A DNA stretch of 64,000 nt from Batrachochytrium dendrobatidis JAM81 (lineage: Eukaryota > Chytridiomycota > Chytridiomycetes > Rhizophydiales), in contig NW_006281102.1 of assembly GCF_000203795.2 (NCBI RefSeq), forward strand, positions 352,567 to 416,566, read 5' to 3'. Within the stretch, counting starts at the first letter, position 1. Each line of letters opens with the position of its first letter. Made by a program: the position numbers and the translations under genes. The notes beneath the pieces were generated by a model that saw only the letters and a program-made list of their open reading frames with translations, searched no databases and was not told the origin of the DNA. This document shows, in pieces, positions 23,456 to 35,102 of the stretch.

Positions 23456-24302
23456 ATCCAGCTGTTGCAAGTCGACCAAGAGTAATGAATGTTGATCAAT
23501 GGTCAGTGGTCATTGACTACAGTATTAGATGGATGTCTGCCAACAGAACCACCTAGCGAGTAATAAAATGAAAACGATTTTTCAAATAGCAAACTCCAAG
23601 TGCATTCAGCCCTTTAAAAGCGAATTCTACTTTGTTCCTTATCAGCCAGCAGTGTATCCATTCGTATAGTGCATGCATATTCACCGACTTGATTCCAGAC
23701 TGTTTTTTACAAATAATTGAACTCGTTGATTTATACACATGATTGTAGACGCATGTCTGACTATTGATTGCAATCTGAGCGATTGCTCAAACCATGTCTG
23801 ATGCACAATAGTATAATAGTACAATACCACAATAGCACAATAATCCATTGTATCTTGAATCACCAATGTCGTTATCAGTGGCTTGGATAGAGTGCCAATC
23901 ACCCGGTATCGTTTGTTTAGTAAATTGGTCTTGCAGTTCATTATCCAATCTATGGTTTCAGGCCTTGAACAACTGCACACACCATCTACACCAACAGTCT
24001 TGAAATCATTGCTCGTCAGATTTAGTTGGTTTCAACTCGAGTTTGACAGTCATTGAGTTGGACATTAACGCCATTGCACTCGACATTCACACTATCCATC
24101 AGACTAATAAATGGGTCGTTGAGTCTGCATACGTGTAACGATCCGAACGGCGAGATTGACATCATGACCCGTACGAGTCGGCCGACTAGAACGGTCTTGC
24201 CAAGTTTCAATCTGCACCAAAAATGGCTGGCGTGATTATTTGTGTTCAACGATGCCAACTGCACTTGCCTAAACATCAGTTAATTAATTTGATAATATTA
24301 AC
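23456..24302. promoter_or_regulatory. Divergent intergenic region between bZIP and MAPEG genes
   Basis: This is 847 bp shared by two divergent starts. It contains the heptamer TTAGTAA at 23917-23923, identical to the yeast Yap1 response element. A low-complexity A/T-C run near 23810-23850 differs in length between the two palindrome arms. No gene was seen. The regulatory role is inferred only from the motif and position. Confidence 0.4.
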
Positions 24303-25164
24303 ATGGTTGCTTTTACTCTTACTCACGAGCATGGTTATGTTTTGGGCGTTGCTGTGACCAGCGCTCTGTTTGTGACTAGTCTTGGGATTAGAGTTGGAGC
24401 TGCTCGTCGTGCAGCCAAGGTTCCATACCCTTACAGTTGAGTAGTATCAAATGACATGCATGAGTTGATGTTGGATCTAGCAGTATATTGCAGTCTGCTT
24501 GATCCACTACTGTTGATACAGATATCTTGCATTTTTCCAACCATTCAACCATGTGCTTGTGTTTGATTTCGATCAATACCGATCATTTGACCTAGAATCT
24601 GGTTTAGGATTTAATCCAAGGCTTGGTTAATGCAGTCGATTCAGTCGATTCATACTGTTTGATATACTGATATTTTTAAATTCTTGTAAAAACTAACATG
24701 ACTTGTAATGCAAACCTAGTGTATGCCGAGGTTGCTGCAGCAGAAAAGGATCCAGCCAAGTACAAGTTCAACTGTGCTCAGCGAGCACACCAAAACACCC
24801 TTGAAGGTTATCCAGTCTTTTTGATGCTGTAAGTACCGTATTTTGACCCATATCGTGCGAGTCACAAATTGTCCACTTTGAAATATTGGTATGGTGGTAA
24901 AGATGCATACAAATGACTGCAACTAATGTGTCATGTATAATTGCACACCACTTTGACACTAGTCTCGGAATCAGTGCAATTGAGCACCCCATGTATGCAG
25001 TTGCTTCTGGTATAATTTGGATCGTCGGAAAACATCTCTACGCACAAGGCTACTGCACTGGTGACCCAGACAAGCGAGTCAGAGGAGCATTCTCTTATCT
25101 TGGTCTTTTGACCTTGCTCGGAATTTCCATCAAGACTGCTATAACTCTTGCCATGTCTGCTTAG
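24303..25164 (+). CDS. Microsomal glutathione S-transferase 3-like MAPEG protein, left copy
   Basis: Three exons (24303-24435, 24720-24828, 24963-25164) give 147 residues with four predicted membrane helices. Conserved MGST3 features are VPYPYMYAE after the first helix, FNCAQRAHQNTLEGYPVFLML, EHPMYAVASGIIWIVGKHLYAQGYCTGDPDKRVRGAF and a final helix. The MAPEG family handles glutathione conjugation and lipid peroxide reduction in ER membranes. The protein lies head-to-head with a Yap-like bZIP factor, which in yeast regulates such detoxification genes. An essentially identical copy is in the other arm. Confidence 0.9.
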
Positions 25165-26141
25165 TATATCATTTGATTAAAAATGAACATGCTATTTTTC
25201 AAACAATTTTTATACTGTGATGAATGGATTTATTGTGATGGATATGTTTATGGAGTTGCTTTGTCCCATCCTGTCCAATTCTATCCAATTCTGTTCCACT
25301 TTGCTACATTCTGTTTATCAAATTGTATTTGATTGCACGATACATTGGTTGAATGGCAAGTTGATGTCAGCTGCAAGATCTATACAGAAACAAACTGAGC
25401 GAGTTGGAGCATTATAGGCTTGCACCCAGACTTTCAAGAACAACAATGGCTGTTTTAGACCATCAATGGTCTGACTGCCCAAAAGTCAGATATCCAACTC
25501 GTTCAGTAATACAAAAGACGATTATATTTAGTAAATGCATCCAACTCCGACCTAGATTGATCATTGTATCTAATCATGCTTGGAAATGTAATTACCATAT
25601 CTTACGAAATGATTTTGGCGTGGGTGTGTCAAAAAGCGGCTCGTTTTAACCTGTAATAATGAGGTTATCAAGGCATGCTGTATACAGCTAGACTTTCAAG
25701 GCTGAGAAAGCAAGGTGGCGTAGTCTGACTAATGTGCCAGATTTGATATTTGGAATGATACAAGAGTAGGCTGATTTTGGATAGAATCCATCAGGTCAAA
25801 ATACACCAGGACTTTAGAACTATCTAGCTAGTTGAACAATGGATTGATTTTAATTGGAAACACAAGCTAGTATGAAACGTATCGGTATTTACACCATCTG
25901 CAGTAAAATGTTGAGTGATTGATTTTGTACGACATTAGCTACAATGCGATGACATGATGATGTAGTTTATTTTTCTCACAATTATTACTGCTTGAGATTT
26001 ATTTAATCGCAAACTCGAGATTTTTATAGATCCAACTTTTTGATATTTTAAAAGCTTGTTTCGTTTCTAGTAGTATTTAAATCATTTTTAGAATTGTTCT
26101 TAATCTGTGAGGTAGTTCAACCCTATCAACTTACTGCGTTA
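25165..26141. other. Gene-free stretch between MAPEG and OafA-like genes
   Basis: No supported gene. Bases to about 25816 are repeated in the right arm (28779 onward). Bases about 25817-26005 are absent there, with TTTA at both edges. A run of short repeats (CCATCCTGTCCAATTCTATCC) lies near 25265-25300. Confidence 0.5.
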
Positions 26142-28203
26142 ATGGATACTCATATTGGTTGTAACTCTTGTGAAATGATGGAACAAATAACAGCGTTTCC
26201 CCGCCTCACAAGACGCAATATTCAATACGACGACTGTGATTCATTGATAAATTCTTCTCGCAACAATGATGCAGCTGAGTGCTACAGCCCTGATGGAATG
26301 TACTACGAAGCTGGCATTTCAGATGACATAAACAACTCATACCCAGACTCGCCAAAATCACAAGCATCTTGTAATACTATTTATCAGCCTGGAAACGATT
26401 CATTGCATCTTGGTGAGAATGACGCCAATAAAGATTTAGCTGCTTCGTTTATCACCATTGGCATGCCTAGTGATAAAATGGCCAATACTCCTGCTATAAA
26501 GACATGTGATGGAAAACCATTCGTGACAAAACCATCAAAATTGGCTCACTATGATGGCTTACGTGGCATGGCTGCGCTTTGGGTTTTTTTCTGGCATTAC
26601 TTGAAAGACCGATCGCCTTCGCTGTTTGGTGTATGTTTTTAAATTTTGGCTTATTTGATTGCTCTATACATTGCATATTGATACTGATTAGTTTATCGTG
26701 GTCGGTTGTTTCTAACTATAGCTGTTGTTTGGATATCAAAATTGGAATGCCAGGTGAGTTTCGTTGTACATTTGGAAATTTAATGGTTACAGTTTTAAGC
26801 TGCAATGTCGATCATACATTTAATAATCCGGCCAATTGACTGACTATCCGAATACTTTACCGACTTGCTAAATCAACGCACCAGTGTACCCATTTTCTTT
26901 ATTTTGAGTGGTCGTGTACTTGTTGTATCAGCTCTTAAATCTGGAAGTCAACGACAACTAGTGTCTGCCATCATCCGTCGTCCTTTTCGATTGCTTATGC
27001 CCCTAATTATTTTGATGATCATTGACAATTTGGTTATACACGATCGTAAGTTATTCAGTGACTGGGTTATTGGTTTAATTTTTAAAGTAATTGACTTTTA
27101 TGGCAATATGTTTCAACATTCACATTATGTACAATAGGACAGCCTGTAAATTCGCTATACGAGCTAATAGTTGAACCAATCTGGTTCATGTTTGGATCTG
27201 CAAACAATCTAAAAACCGTTACAGGAGATGCGTGGACTCTGTCATACGGTATGCTATTTATTTAGTTTATTGGCCACTGTTGTGTAAACTTGGTTACAAC
27301 ATGTGTTTTGCAATTATCACGACTTGTATTTAACACTATTGTTTGAATATCTAATGCATGCTTTTGTCAGAGTACATATTTTCAAACGTGATTTACTATA
27401 CTGCATTTGTACTGTTGCAGTTCCAACACAACGATCATACAAGATACTTGATTCTTGGAGCTAGTTTTGTTTGGTATTATTTGACACATTCCTGGGGAAT
27501 GCACTTCATTGCAGGTCTCATTCTTGCAGATCTCGCACAGCATGGGTATATTGAAAAATACAAATCTTGGGGTTTTTCTTCATACCTGACTTCAGCATTA
27601 TTTTTTGGAACCATGGCTCTGGTATTTCGTAACCCGTGGTACGATATTGCCGACAAAATCGATGCGACTATTCGCGCATATCAATTCTCAAACGGAAACA
27701 TGGGCGTAGGCAACGCATTCTGGGAACCCAATGCACTCATTTTTTCATTTAGTTTTGCTGCTATGATTGCAGTTGAAACTAGCTCATATTTGCAATGGTT
27801 TTTTTCCCAAAGTGTATTCAGATTTCTTGGACGCATCTCATTTCCAATGTACTTGATCCACCATTACACATTCCCTATGCTGGATATTTTTAATGACCAT
27901 GTAAAGCAGAGATTTAATGACTCGTTGCTGACGTCGATTCTTATCGTGGTTCCACCTACGCTATTTATTTGCTTTTTGTCATACTTGCTGATATTTATTA
28001 TGGATAACCCGAGCGTCTCAATTGGCAAATGGATCGAGCAGTTAGTTTTTGGTGAAAATCTGTCGGTATTAGCATTCATGACATGGATGTTGGACATTGC
28101 TCGTCGTGCAAAATTAAGTATTAGTCAGAAGCAGCTTAGTATTAGAGGCATAATCATGCGCATATATCACGGGAAAGAATACAAGCATCTTGATTCTTGC
28201 TGA
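26142..28203 (+). CDS. OafA-like acyltransferase (acyltransferase_3 family)
   Basis: Five exons (26142-26630, 26722-26753, 26885-27045, 27138-27248, 27371-28203) give 541 residues. A hydrophilic N-terminal region of about 130 residues precedes the family's opening motif KLAHYDGLRGMAALWVFFWHY; the histidine in the first helix is expected to be catalytic. SVPIFFILSGRVLV (usually FFVLSGF-like) and RRPFRLLMP follow. Then come TGDAWTLSYE and a series of membrane helices ending FLGRISFPMYLIHH, the typical late motif. Family members transfer acyl groups across membranes onto sugars or other substrates; the substrate here is unknown. The gene is present only in the left arm. The right arm keeps just its 3' tail, so the locus is single-copy within a duplicated block. 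Confidence 0.87.
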
Positions 28204-28344
28204 GAATTAAACTATTTACATTTTTAAATATTTGTTGGTTACTATTGAATTGAAGTGCTGGGGCTCAACAAAATGGCAGATTTGTCGCGTTTATAATGCC
28301 GAATTCTACAAACTAAAATAAATGCATATATCTATATACCTGGT

Positions 28345-28460
28345 CTAAGTGAATCTATCCAGCTTAATAAAAATAAACTAAAGCAAGTTATCAGGTTTCA
28401 AAGACAGGCCACTAAATCTATAATTAAAGTAATGTTTTATCTTGGCTGAACACTTATTCA
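28345..28460. other. Central spacer of the palindrome
   Basis: About 115 bp separates the two arms and is not itself inverted-repeat sequence. Boundaries are approximate because similarity decays through TATATAGATCTATATACC-like sequence on both sides. No gene. Confidence 0.7.
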
Positions 28461-28602
28461 GGTCAGGTATATAGATCTATATACTTATTTTAGTTTGTAG
28501 AGTTCGGCATTATAAACGCGACAAATCTGCCATTTTGTTGAGCCCCAGCACTTCAATTCAATAGTAACCAACAAATATTTAAAAATGTAAATAGTTTAAT
28601 TC

Positions 28603-28684
28603 TCAGCAAGAATCAAGATGCTTGTATTCTTTCCCGTGATATATGCGCATGATTATGCCTCTAATACTAAGCTGCTTCTGACTA
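28603..28684 (-). pseudogene. 3' remnant of the OafA-like acyltransferase gene
   Basis: The last roughly 27 codons and the stop of the acyltransferase at 26142-28203 are present in inverse orientation (stop at 28605-28603). Everything upstream, about 2.0 kb, is missing. The junction reads TTTTTAG/TTAGTCAG, with a short TTAG overlap between the two left-arm edges. The remnant has no start and cannot encode an enzyme. Confidence 0.88.
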
Positions 28685-28689
28685 ACTAA

Positions 28690-28735
28690 AAATGATTTAC
28701 AGCCGTCCGTATTCATGTAAATAAAACAAGCTTTT
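28690..28735. mobile_element. Transposon terminal-repeat remnant at the deletion junction
   Basis: GATTTACAGCCGTCCGTATT followed by CATGTAAATAAAAC resembles the ends of the window's inverted-repeat elements (TTACAGCCGTATTCACGTAA). The left arm has only a degenerate version at the matching place (about 26052-26085). It lies immediately beside the point where 2 kb is missing. Confidence 0.5.
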
Positions 28736-29428
28736 AAGATTGAACAAGTTTAACCTATAGAAATCTCGAGTCTGCGATTAAAGTCCTGGTGTATTTTGAC
28801 CTGATGGATTCTATCCAAAATCAGCCTACTCTTGTATCATTCCAAATATCAAATCTGGCACATTAGTCAGACTACGCCACCTTGCTTTCTCAGCCTTGAA
28901 AGTCTAGCTGTATACAGCATGCCTTGATAACCTCATTATTACAGGTTAAAACGAGCCGCTTTTTGACACACCCACGCCAAAATCATTTCGTAAGATATGG
29001 TAATTACATCCAAGCATGATTAGATACAATGATCAATCTAGGTCGGAGTTGGATGCATTTACTAAATATAATCGTCTTTTGTATTACTGAACGAGTTGGA
29101 TATCTGACTTTTGGGCAGTCAGACCATTGATGGTCTAAAACAGCCATTGTTGTTCTTGAAAGTCTGGGTGCAAGCCTATAATGCTCCAACTCGCTCAGTT
29201 TGTTTCTGTATAGATCTTGCAGCTGACATCAACTTGCCATTCAACCAATGTATCGTGCAATCAAATACAATTTGATAAACAGAATGTAGCAAAGTGGAAC
29301 AGAATTGGATAGAATTGGACAGGATGGGACAAAGCAACTCCATAAACATATCCATCACAATAAATCCATTCATCACAGTATAAAAATTGTTTGAAAAATA
29401 GCATGTTCATTTTTAATCAAATGATATA

Positions 29429-30290
29429 CTAAGCAGACATGGCAAGAGTTATAGCAGTCTTGATGGAAATTCCGAGCAAGGTCAAAAGACCAAGATAAGA
29501 GAATGCTCCTCTGACTCGCTTGTCTGGGTCACCAGTGCAGTAGCCTTGTGCGTAGAGATGTTTTCCGACGATCCAAATTATACCAGAAGCAACTGCATAC
29601 ATGGGGTGCTCAATTGCACTGATTCCGAGACTAGTGTCAAAGTGGTGTGCAATTATACATGACACATTAGTTGCAGTCATTTGTATGCATCTTTACCACC
29701 ATACCAATATTTCAAAGTGGACAATTTGTGACTCGCACGATATGGGTCAAAATACGGTACTTACAGCATCAAAAAGACTGGATAACCTTCAAGGGTGTTT
29801 TGGTGTGCTCGCTGAGCACAGTTGAACTTGTACTTGGCTGGATCCTTTTCTGCTGCAGCAACCTCAGCATACACTAGGTTTGCATTACAAGTCATGTTAG
29901 TTTTTACAAGAATTTAAAAATATCAGTATATCAAACAGTATGAATCGACTGAATCGACTGCATTAACCAAGCCTTGGATTAAATCCTAAACCAGATTCTA
30001 GGTCAAATGATCGGTATTGATCGAAATCAACCACAAGCACATGGTTGAATGGTTGGAAAAATGCAAGATATCTGTATCAACAGTAGTGGATCAAGCAGAC
30101 TGCAATATACTGCTAGATCCAACATCAACTCATGCATGTCATTTGATACTACTCAACTGTAAGGGTATGGAACCTTGGCTGCACGACGAGCAGCTCCAAC
30201 TCTAATCCCAAGACTAGTCACAAACAGAGCGCTGGTCACAGCAACGCCCAAAACATAACCATGCTCGTGAGTAAGAGTAAAAGCAACCAT
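29429..30290 (-). CDS. Microsomal glutathione S-transferase 3-like MAPEG protein, right copy
   Basis: Exons 30290-30158, 29873-29765 and 29630-29429 mirror the left copy exactly, with the same three-exon structure and 147 residues. FNCAQRAHQNTLEG and the final EHPMYAVASG to LAMSA segment are unchanged, and splice sites are intact. It keeps its head-to-head arrangement with the right bZIP copy, so the duplicated block carried both genes and their shared control region. Confidence 0.9.
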
Positions 30291-31129
30291 GTTAATATTA
30301 TCAAATTAATTAACTGATGTTTAGGCAAGTGCAGTTGGCATCGTTGAACACAAATAATCACGCCAGCCATTTTTGGTGCAGATTGAAACTTGGCAAGACC
30401 GTTCTAGTCGGCCGACTCGTACGGGTCATGATGTCAATCTCGCCGTTCGGATCGTTACACGTATGCAGACTCAACGACCCATTTATTAGTCTGATGGATA
30501 GTGTGAATGTCGAGTGCAATGGCGTTAATGTCCAACTCAATGACTGTCAAACTCGAGTTGAAACCAACTAAATCTGACGAGCAATGATTTCAAGACTGTT
30601 GGTGTAGATGGTGTGTGCAGTTGTTCAAGGCCTGAAACCATAGATTGGATAATGAACTGCAAGACCAATTTACTAAACAAACGATACCGGGTGATTGGCA
30701 CTCTATCCAAGCCACTGATAACGACATTGGTGATTCAAGATACAATAGATTATTGCGCTATTGTACTATTGTGCTATTATGCATCAGACATGGTTTGAGC
30801 AATCGCTCAGATTGCAATCAATAGTCAGACATGCGTCTACAATCATGTGTATAAATCAACGAGTTCAACTATTTGTAAAAAACAGTCTGGAATCAAGTCG
30901 GTGAATATGCATGCACCATACGAATGGATACACTGCTGGCTGATAAGGAACAAAGTAGAATTCGCTTTTAAAGGGCTGAATGCACTTGGAGTTTGCTATT
31001 TGAAAAATCGTTTTCATTTTATTACTGGCTAGGTGGTTCTGTTGGCAGACATCCATCTAATACTGTAGTCAATGACCACTGACCATTGATCAACATTCAT
31101 TACTCTTGGTCGACTTGCAACAGCTGGAT
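30291..31129. promoter_or_regulatory. Divergent intergenic region, right copy
   Basis: This is the mirror of 23456-24302. The Yap-type heptamer is kept as TTACTAA at 30670-30676. The low-complexity run near 30750-30785 is shorter than in the left arm. No gene was seen. Confidence 0.4.
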
Positions 31130-32563
31130 ATGTTGAAGCCGCTGACTAGGCTAACTCTTGACCCACAATCTATTCTTGATTCAACTGCAGCTAATAAAGC
31201 TTCGCCAGCACCAATTACTCACTATACTAATAATTATTCGAGCACTAAAAACACTGTCAATCCCATCGATACACTTGATGACGATACCAGTGTGCGAGCA
31301 GAATCAGAGTCAGTAACCGAGACGCCAGCACCAACTACCAAGAAACGTAAGCAGACATCGAAGCGAGCAGAACAGAATCGAGCAGCGCAGCGAGCATTTC
31401 GGGAGCGTAAAGACCGATATACAAAAGAGCTGGAAGAAAAGCTGCTGTTGTTGGAGATCCAGTATAATGCGATTTCTGGACACAACAATGGATTGAAGGT
31501 TGACCAAACTGAAGATGCATCTTCATTGTCAATGCTTACAGGATCAACAACCAAAAGCGAAGATGAAAGCACATCAAACCTGCTGGATCAATTGAAACAG
31601 GAGTTGGCAGCCAGCAACACACAGGCAGCCACACTGTTGCAAGAAAGAGATCGATTGATTCAGACAGTGGATCAGCTACAAACAGATATCAAACTGCTGC
31701 ATAGCGAAAATCAACGACTGCGCTCAATTCAGGCAGAGTATCAAAACCACAGCCATACTCAGGGACATACATTACACTCTTCAGCCAGACATCATTTGGG
31801 CATAGGCAAACACCATCCTGTGCACGTCATTAGTGGTTCTTATCGTCATGGTATTGGACGTGACGATCGTTTGATGCCGAGAGCAGGACCTCAACAAGAT
31901 ATGCAGCACTTTACAGTAAAAGGCGGAGCTGGGTTCATAACTATGCATCCGCCCACCAGAAGAATGTCGGGTGTGACTAGACCAGTTTTGGAATGGTCAG
32001 CACCAGATTCTTTATCTAGAACCGAATGCGTTAAATCTTCAAACTATTCGTTTACCACGTCTGGTTCGCATCTGACACAGTGTCCAGCCGTTACTTTGAC
32101 GTACTGCGATTCCAAAGTGCAAAACCCAGCCAAGTCTGCATATGTACATCCATCTCATCCGTCGTGGGTTGCGGGAGGAGCTGTGTCGAGCCATGAAACC
32201 GCATCCAATGCATCTGTACTGATTGGGCAGCCAAAGGAACTGCAACATCACATGAAATCCATCAATACAACGCTCCACGACTTGGAATGTACGATTGGAT
32301 TGGGAGAACTGCATCAATCTACGCTTCCATCATTGACAGAGTTGTCGGCCTCGGAAACAACGACACCTGGACATGTAGAGCAACTGGGAGCATTTGATTT
32401 GATTGATTTTCGACTGACATCGACACCAGATGCATCATATTCTGCATGGCCAGATACAGTCAGTTTGGCAGCTCGCCCTCCATCACCTATTACTACACCA
32501 CCCAAACTGGAGTCACTGTATTGCCAATCGACCGAGTTGCTGAGCTCGAACAATGTGATGTAG
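31130..32563 (+). CDS. Yap/AP-1-like bZIP transcription factor, right copy
   Basis: A 477-residue protein from ATG 31130, differing from the left copy at about four residues. The changes are S to P in ASPAPITH, R to G in MLTGSTTK, and PS to SN in ASNASVLIG. The basic region KRAEQNRAAQRAFRERKDRY and both coiled-coil parts are identical. All differences fall in low-complexity or linker sequence, which suggests both copies are still under constraint, or simply that the duplication is recent. Confidence 0.88.
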   Translation: MLKPLTRLTLDPQSILDSTAANKASPAPITHYTNNYSSTKNTVNPIDTLDDDTSVRAESESVTETPAPTTKKRKQTSKRAEQNRAAQRAFRERKDRYTKELEEKLLLLEIQYNAISGHNNGLKVDQTEDASSLSMLTGSTTKSEDESTSNLLDQLKQELAASNTQAATLLQERDRLIQTVDQLQTDIKLLHSENQRLRSIQAEYQNHSHTQGHTLHSSARHHLGIGKHHPVHVISGSYRHGIGRDDRLMPRAGPQQDMQHFTVKGGAGFITMHPPTRRMSGVTRPVLEWSAPDSLSRTECVKSSNYSFTTSGSHLTQCPAVTLTYCDSKVQNPAKSAYVHPSHPSWVAGGAVSSHETASNASVLIGQPKELQHHMKSINTTLHDLECTIGLGELHQSTLPSLTELSASETTTPGHVEQLGAFDLIDFRLTSTPDASYSAWPDTVSLAARPPSPITTPPKLESLYCQSTELLSSNNVM

Positions 32564-34473
32564 ATGCTGACAAGGCCATATGGTAGAGAGAATATCGGCT
32601 GTATAGTAGATATTGTCTTTACTCGACTGTTAATAGTTCAAGTGTATAATACCTAGCTTTACACTGGATCACTCTGATCCAGTATGATTATTTTTACCGT
32701 ATAATGGAAATACTGAATAATCATGACAGTGGATGATTGCTGTTTGACTTGTTCCAGTGCTACGGAATGTATCGAGTTGACCACGTCACGTCAGACAAGC
32801 GTATTACACTGTATTCGGTCATTCTAAGCCACTTTATTGTTGACTAATAATTGACAAGAGTGTATGGTATTTCCAAATCTGATGAATTGTCATCATCTGC
32901 TTAGTTGGACGTTTGCCACTGATCCATGAATCATTTTATACCGACCGAGTATCAAGCCAGAGAAACTGGATGGAGTTGACCAATGACTAGTTTGTGCGGT
33001 TGCTGATTAGTCACCAAGTGTTTTTGAACATCAATCTGGATTGCATAATGAATGGAGACCAGACAAACTCGAACATTGAGCAGATGAATAAACCGTTATA
33101 ATTCGAACATTGTGCATTATACTTGAAGTTGATTGTGCTTTGGGTTTCTTGATGCTAGTGGATCTAATGCTTTCAACCAAGCATTTGAACTCCTACACTT
33201 TATTTAGTATGCCGAACTCGAAACCCAATGGCATGGAGGCCATCGACTCAATACTTTTTAAAAGCAATGATTGTTGTAAACACGGGATTTTATGGATAGG
33301 ACTGTATCTAGCTTTAATTACGAGTATGGGGATGATGGCCAAGGTTACAGTGAATTGGCACTGACAGCAAGATTTCAGTTATACTGACAGTGACAGTGTA
33401 TAACACTGTCCAAATGCAGAGCAGTCGAGTTGAATATTGTTCAGATTAGATCAGGTGTTTAACTGATAAAAGTAGATACCATTATTACTAGATTTGCACA
33501 CCATTTTACTGGTAACACTTGTCTGGATATTTACTGTATCGTGCCTACTCAAATCATGTCTGCCTGAATCGTGCCTACCAGTATCACGACTACCAGGATC
33601 AATACAAAAGTATCCAAAACCAATTATGCTTTACTAGACTATTTCTGCAACACTCAATAGGTGGAGTAAATGTGGTAAATGAAGGTTGTTTCCAAATGGC
33701 CAGTGTTTTTTAATGTGGAGATTTCAAGCATCCAACCACAAATAGCTAAGCGATACCATACAACCTACTTGAACGTTTTTGCAGGGTTTCGGGATTGCAC
33801 TGCATCTTTACACCTCAAACCATATTACGCTTGACACTTGCACGCTCAACATAGGAGAACTGTGCTTTGCCAACTTGCACATGATGTATGGATCGAGTGA
33901 CCTGCGCAAGTTATAATGCATAATGCCTTTTCTAAGCAATAGCCGCAAGGCTTATACATTGATACAAATGGTATCAAACATGATACAGTTTAATGAAGAG
34001 CAAGTATTTGGGATGCTGGTGGTAATTATTTGGCATGCTGGTGGTGATGTGGATCTTGAGATTTGAATTCACAAAATAGGCAACTCATTAAACCGAAACA
34101 ATTGTTTAGCCGAGTAATCCATCGACTGTTGAGTAGGCAAGCATCAAAATGGATTTTGGAGAGTATGATGGACTCGTACATGCAAAATAGTGTAATATAC
34201 TGGTAGTAAGATTGCTTGTGGGAAGCTGCACTATTGGCTGTATTCGATACAGCAGTAACCCATCCGTTGGATCTAATCCATGCATTCAGTAATGTTCATT
34301 TATTTGGCCTAAATACAGATCGAATCTGTACTTTAGCCACATTGCCATTTAAAAGCAAGACTTATTAAGCATGGCAATGATCATGGTTCCAACAATCGTA
34401 TATATCATAGTTGAGAAGCTTGGACTCGATATTTAGTGCAGTATACTCATAATAGTACGTATGGATGAGTTGT
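32564..34473. other. Gene-free outer part of right arm
   Basis: This is the mirror of 20113-22021. No supported gene. A GTGCCTACC-ATCACGACTACC short-period repeat lies near 33540-33600. Confidence 0.5.
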
Positions 34474-35102
34474 ATAACGGCCTTGTATTTTATTTGCAGC
34501 TTTATTTCATGGTAGTTTGACAATACCATATTCTGCATAAATTTTACTTTATTGTTTTTGCTTTGCAGGTTGCCTTTAGCATTTTATCAGTAAAGTTTGC
34601 ACCCCTACAGTGCTGAAGTTCACTTTATCCCCCCTTTGCACCCTCAACGATTTCCATGCACTTTTGTAGTCCGGATTTATGCTACACGGGAGCTAAGCTT
34701 TAACATTTCAAAATATTTTCCATCAAGAGATTATACAAGCATTCTTATTTTGGAAAAGCCTCTAGCACCTCGCTACTGTTTGACTCGTAGGGAACAAAAA
34801 CATATTGCTCGGTACTTAGCTATGCACAACTTAAATACCTGGGGTTTTTCCCACAAATTAGCTATTCAGCTATCCTCAAACACATCTTACATCTTTAAAT
34901 AGGACTGGCATTTTCCTGTCCTATTCATATCACTGGCTGCCTTTTGATTTTCCCTGAAACTCCTACGTTTTCCAACCAACTTGCTTGACGTTTTTACTGC
35001 CAAGCTATAGTTGAATTTAGTCTATTTGTTAAATTAACTTGTAGACACGACTTTTACTATTTTTAAAGCACCAGACTTGACTGATACTTATCCCATATCC
35101 AC
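34474..35102. other. Unique sequence between palindrome and second kinase
   Basis: No gene with family support was seen. A 101-codon frame at 34597-34902 begins at TTG and has no recognisable similarity. The 3' part, with pyrimidine-rich tracts, probably serves as promoter and leader of the kinase at 35103. Confidence 0.45.

Larger units (their letters stand above)
20113..28344. repeat. Left arm of a large imperfect palindrome
   Basis: The left arm starts in the 3' flank of MBOAT copy 2 (ACAACTCATCCATACGTAC at 20113). It is matched in reverse complement by the sequence ending at 34473. It contains the bZIP, MAPEG and OafA-like genes. Identity to the other arm is very high over the bZIP gene: the encoded proteins differ at only about four residues. 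Two left-arm blocks, about 25817-26005 and about 26092-28121, have no counterpart in the right arm. Homology resumes at about 28122-28344. Confidence 0.93.
28461..34473. repeat. Right arm of the large palindrome
   Basis: This is the reverse complement of 20113-28344 with two deletions. Going inward to outward it contains the 3' flank and tail of the OafA-like gene, a transposon-end remnant, the MAPEG gene, the bZIP gene and the non-coding outer part. The right arm ends at 34473, where similarity stops abruptly within TACGTATGGATGAGTTGT. The unique sequence beyond leads to the second Ran1-like kinase. Confidence 0.93.

Noticed and set aside
20113..34473. Reading the palindrome as a transposon with giant inverted repeats
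   Set aside because: There is no transposase or integrase, the spacer is only about 115 bp, and the arms contain ordinary intron-bearing cellular genes. A segmental inverted duplication fits better.
34597..34902. 101-codon frame between the palindrome and the second kinase
   Set aside because: TTG start, no recognisable domain, and the position fits the kinase's 5' region.
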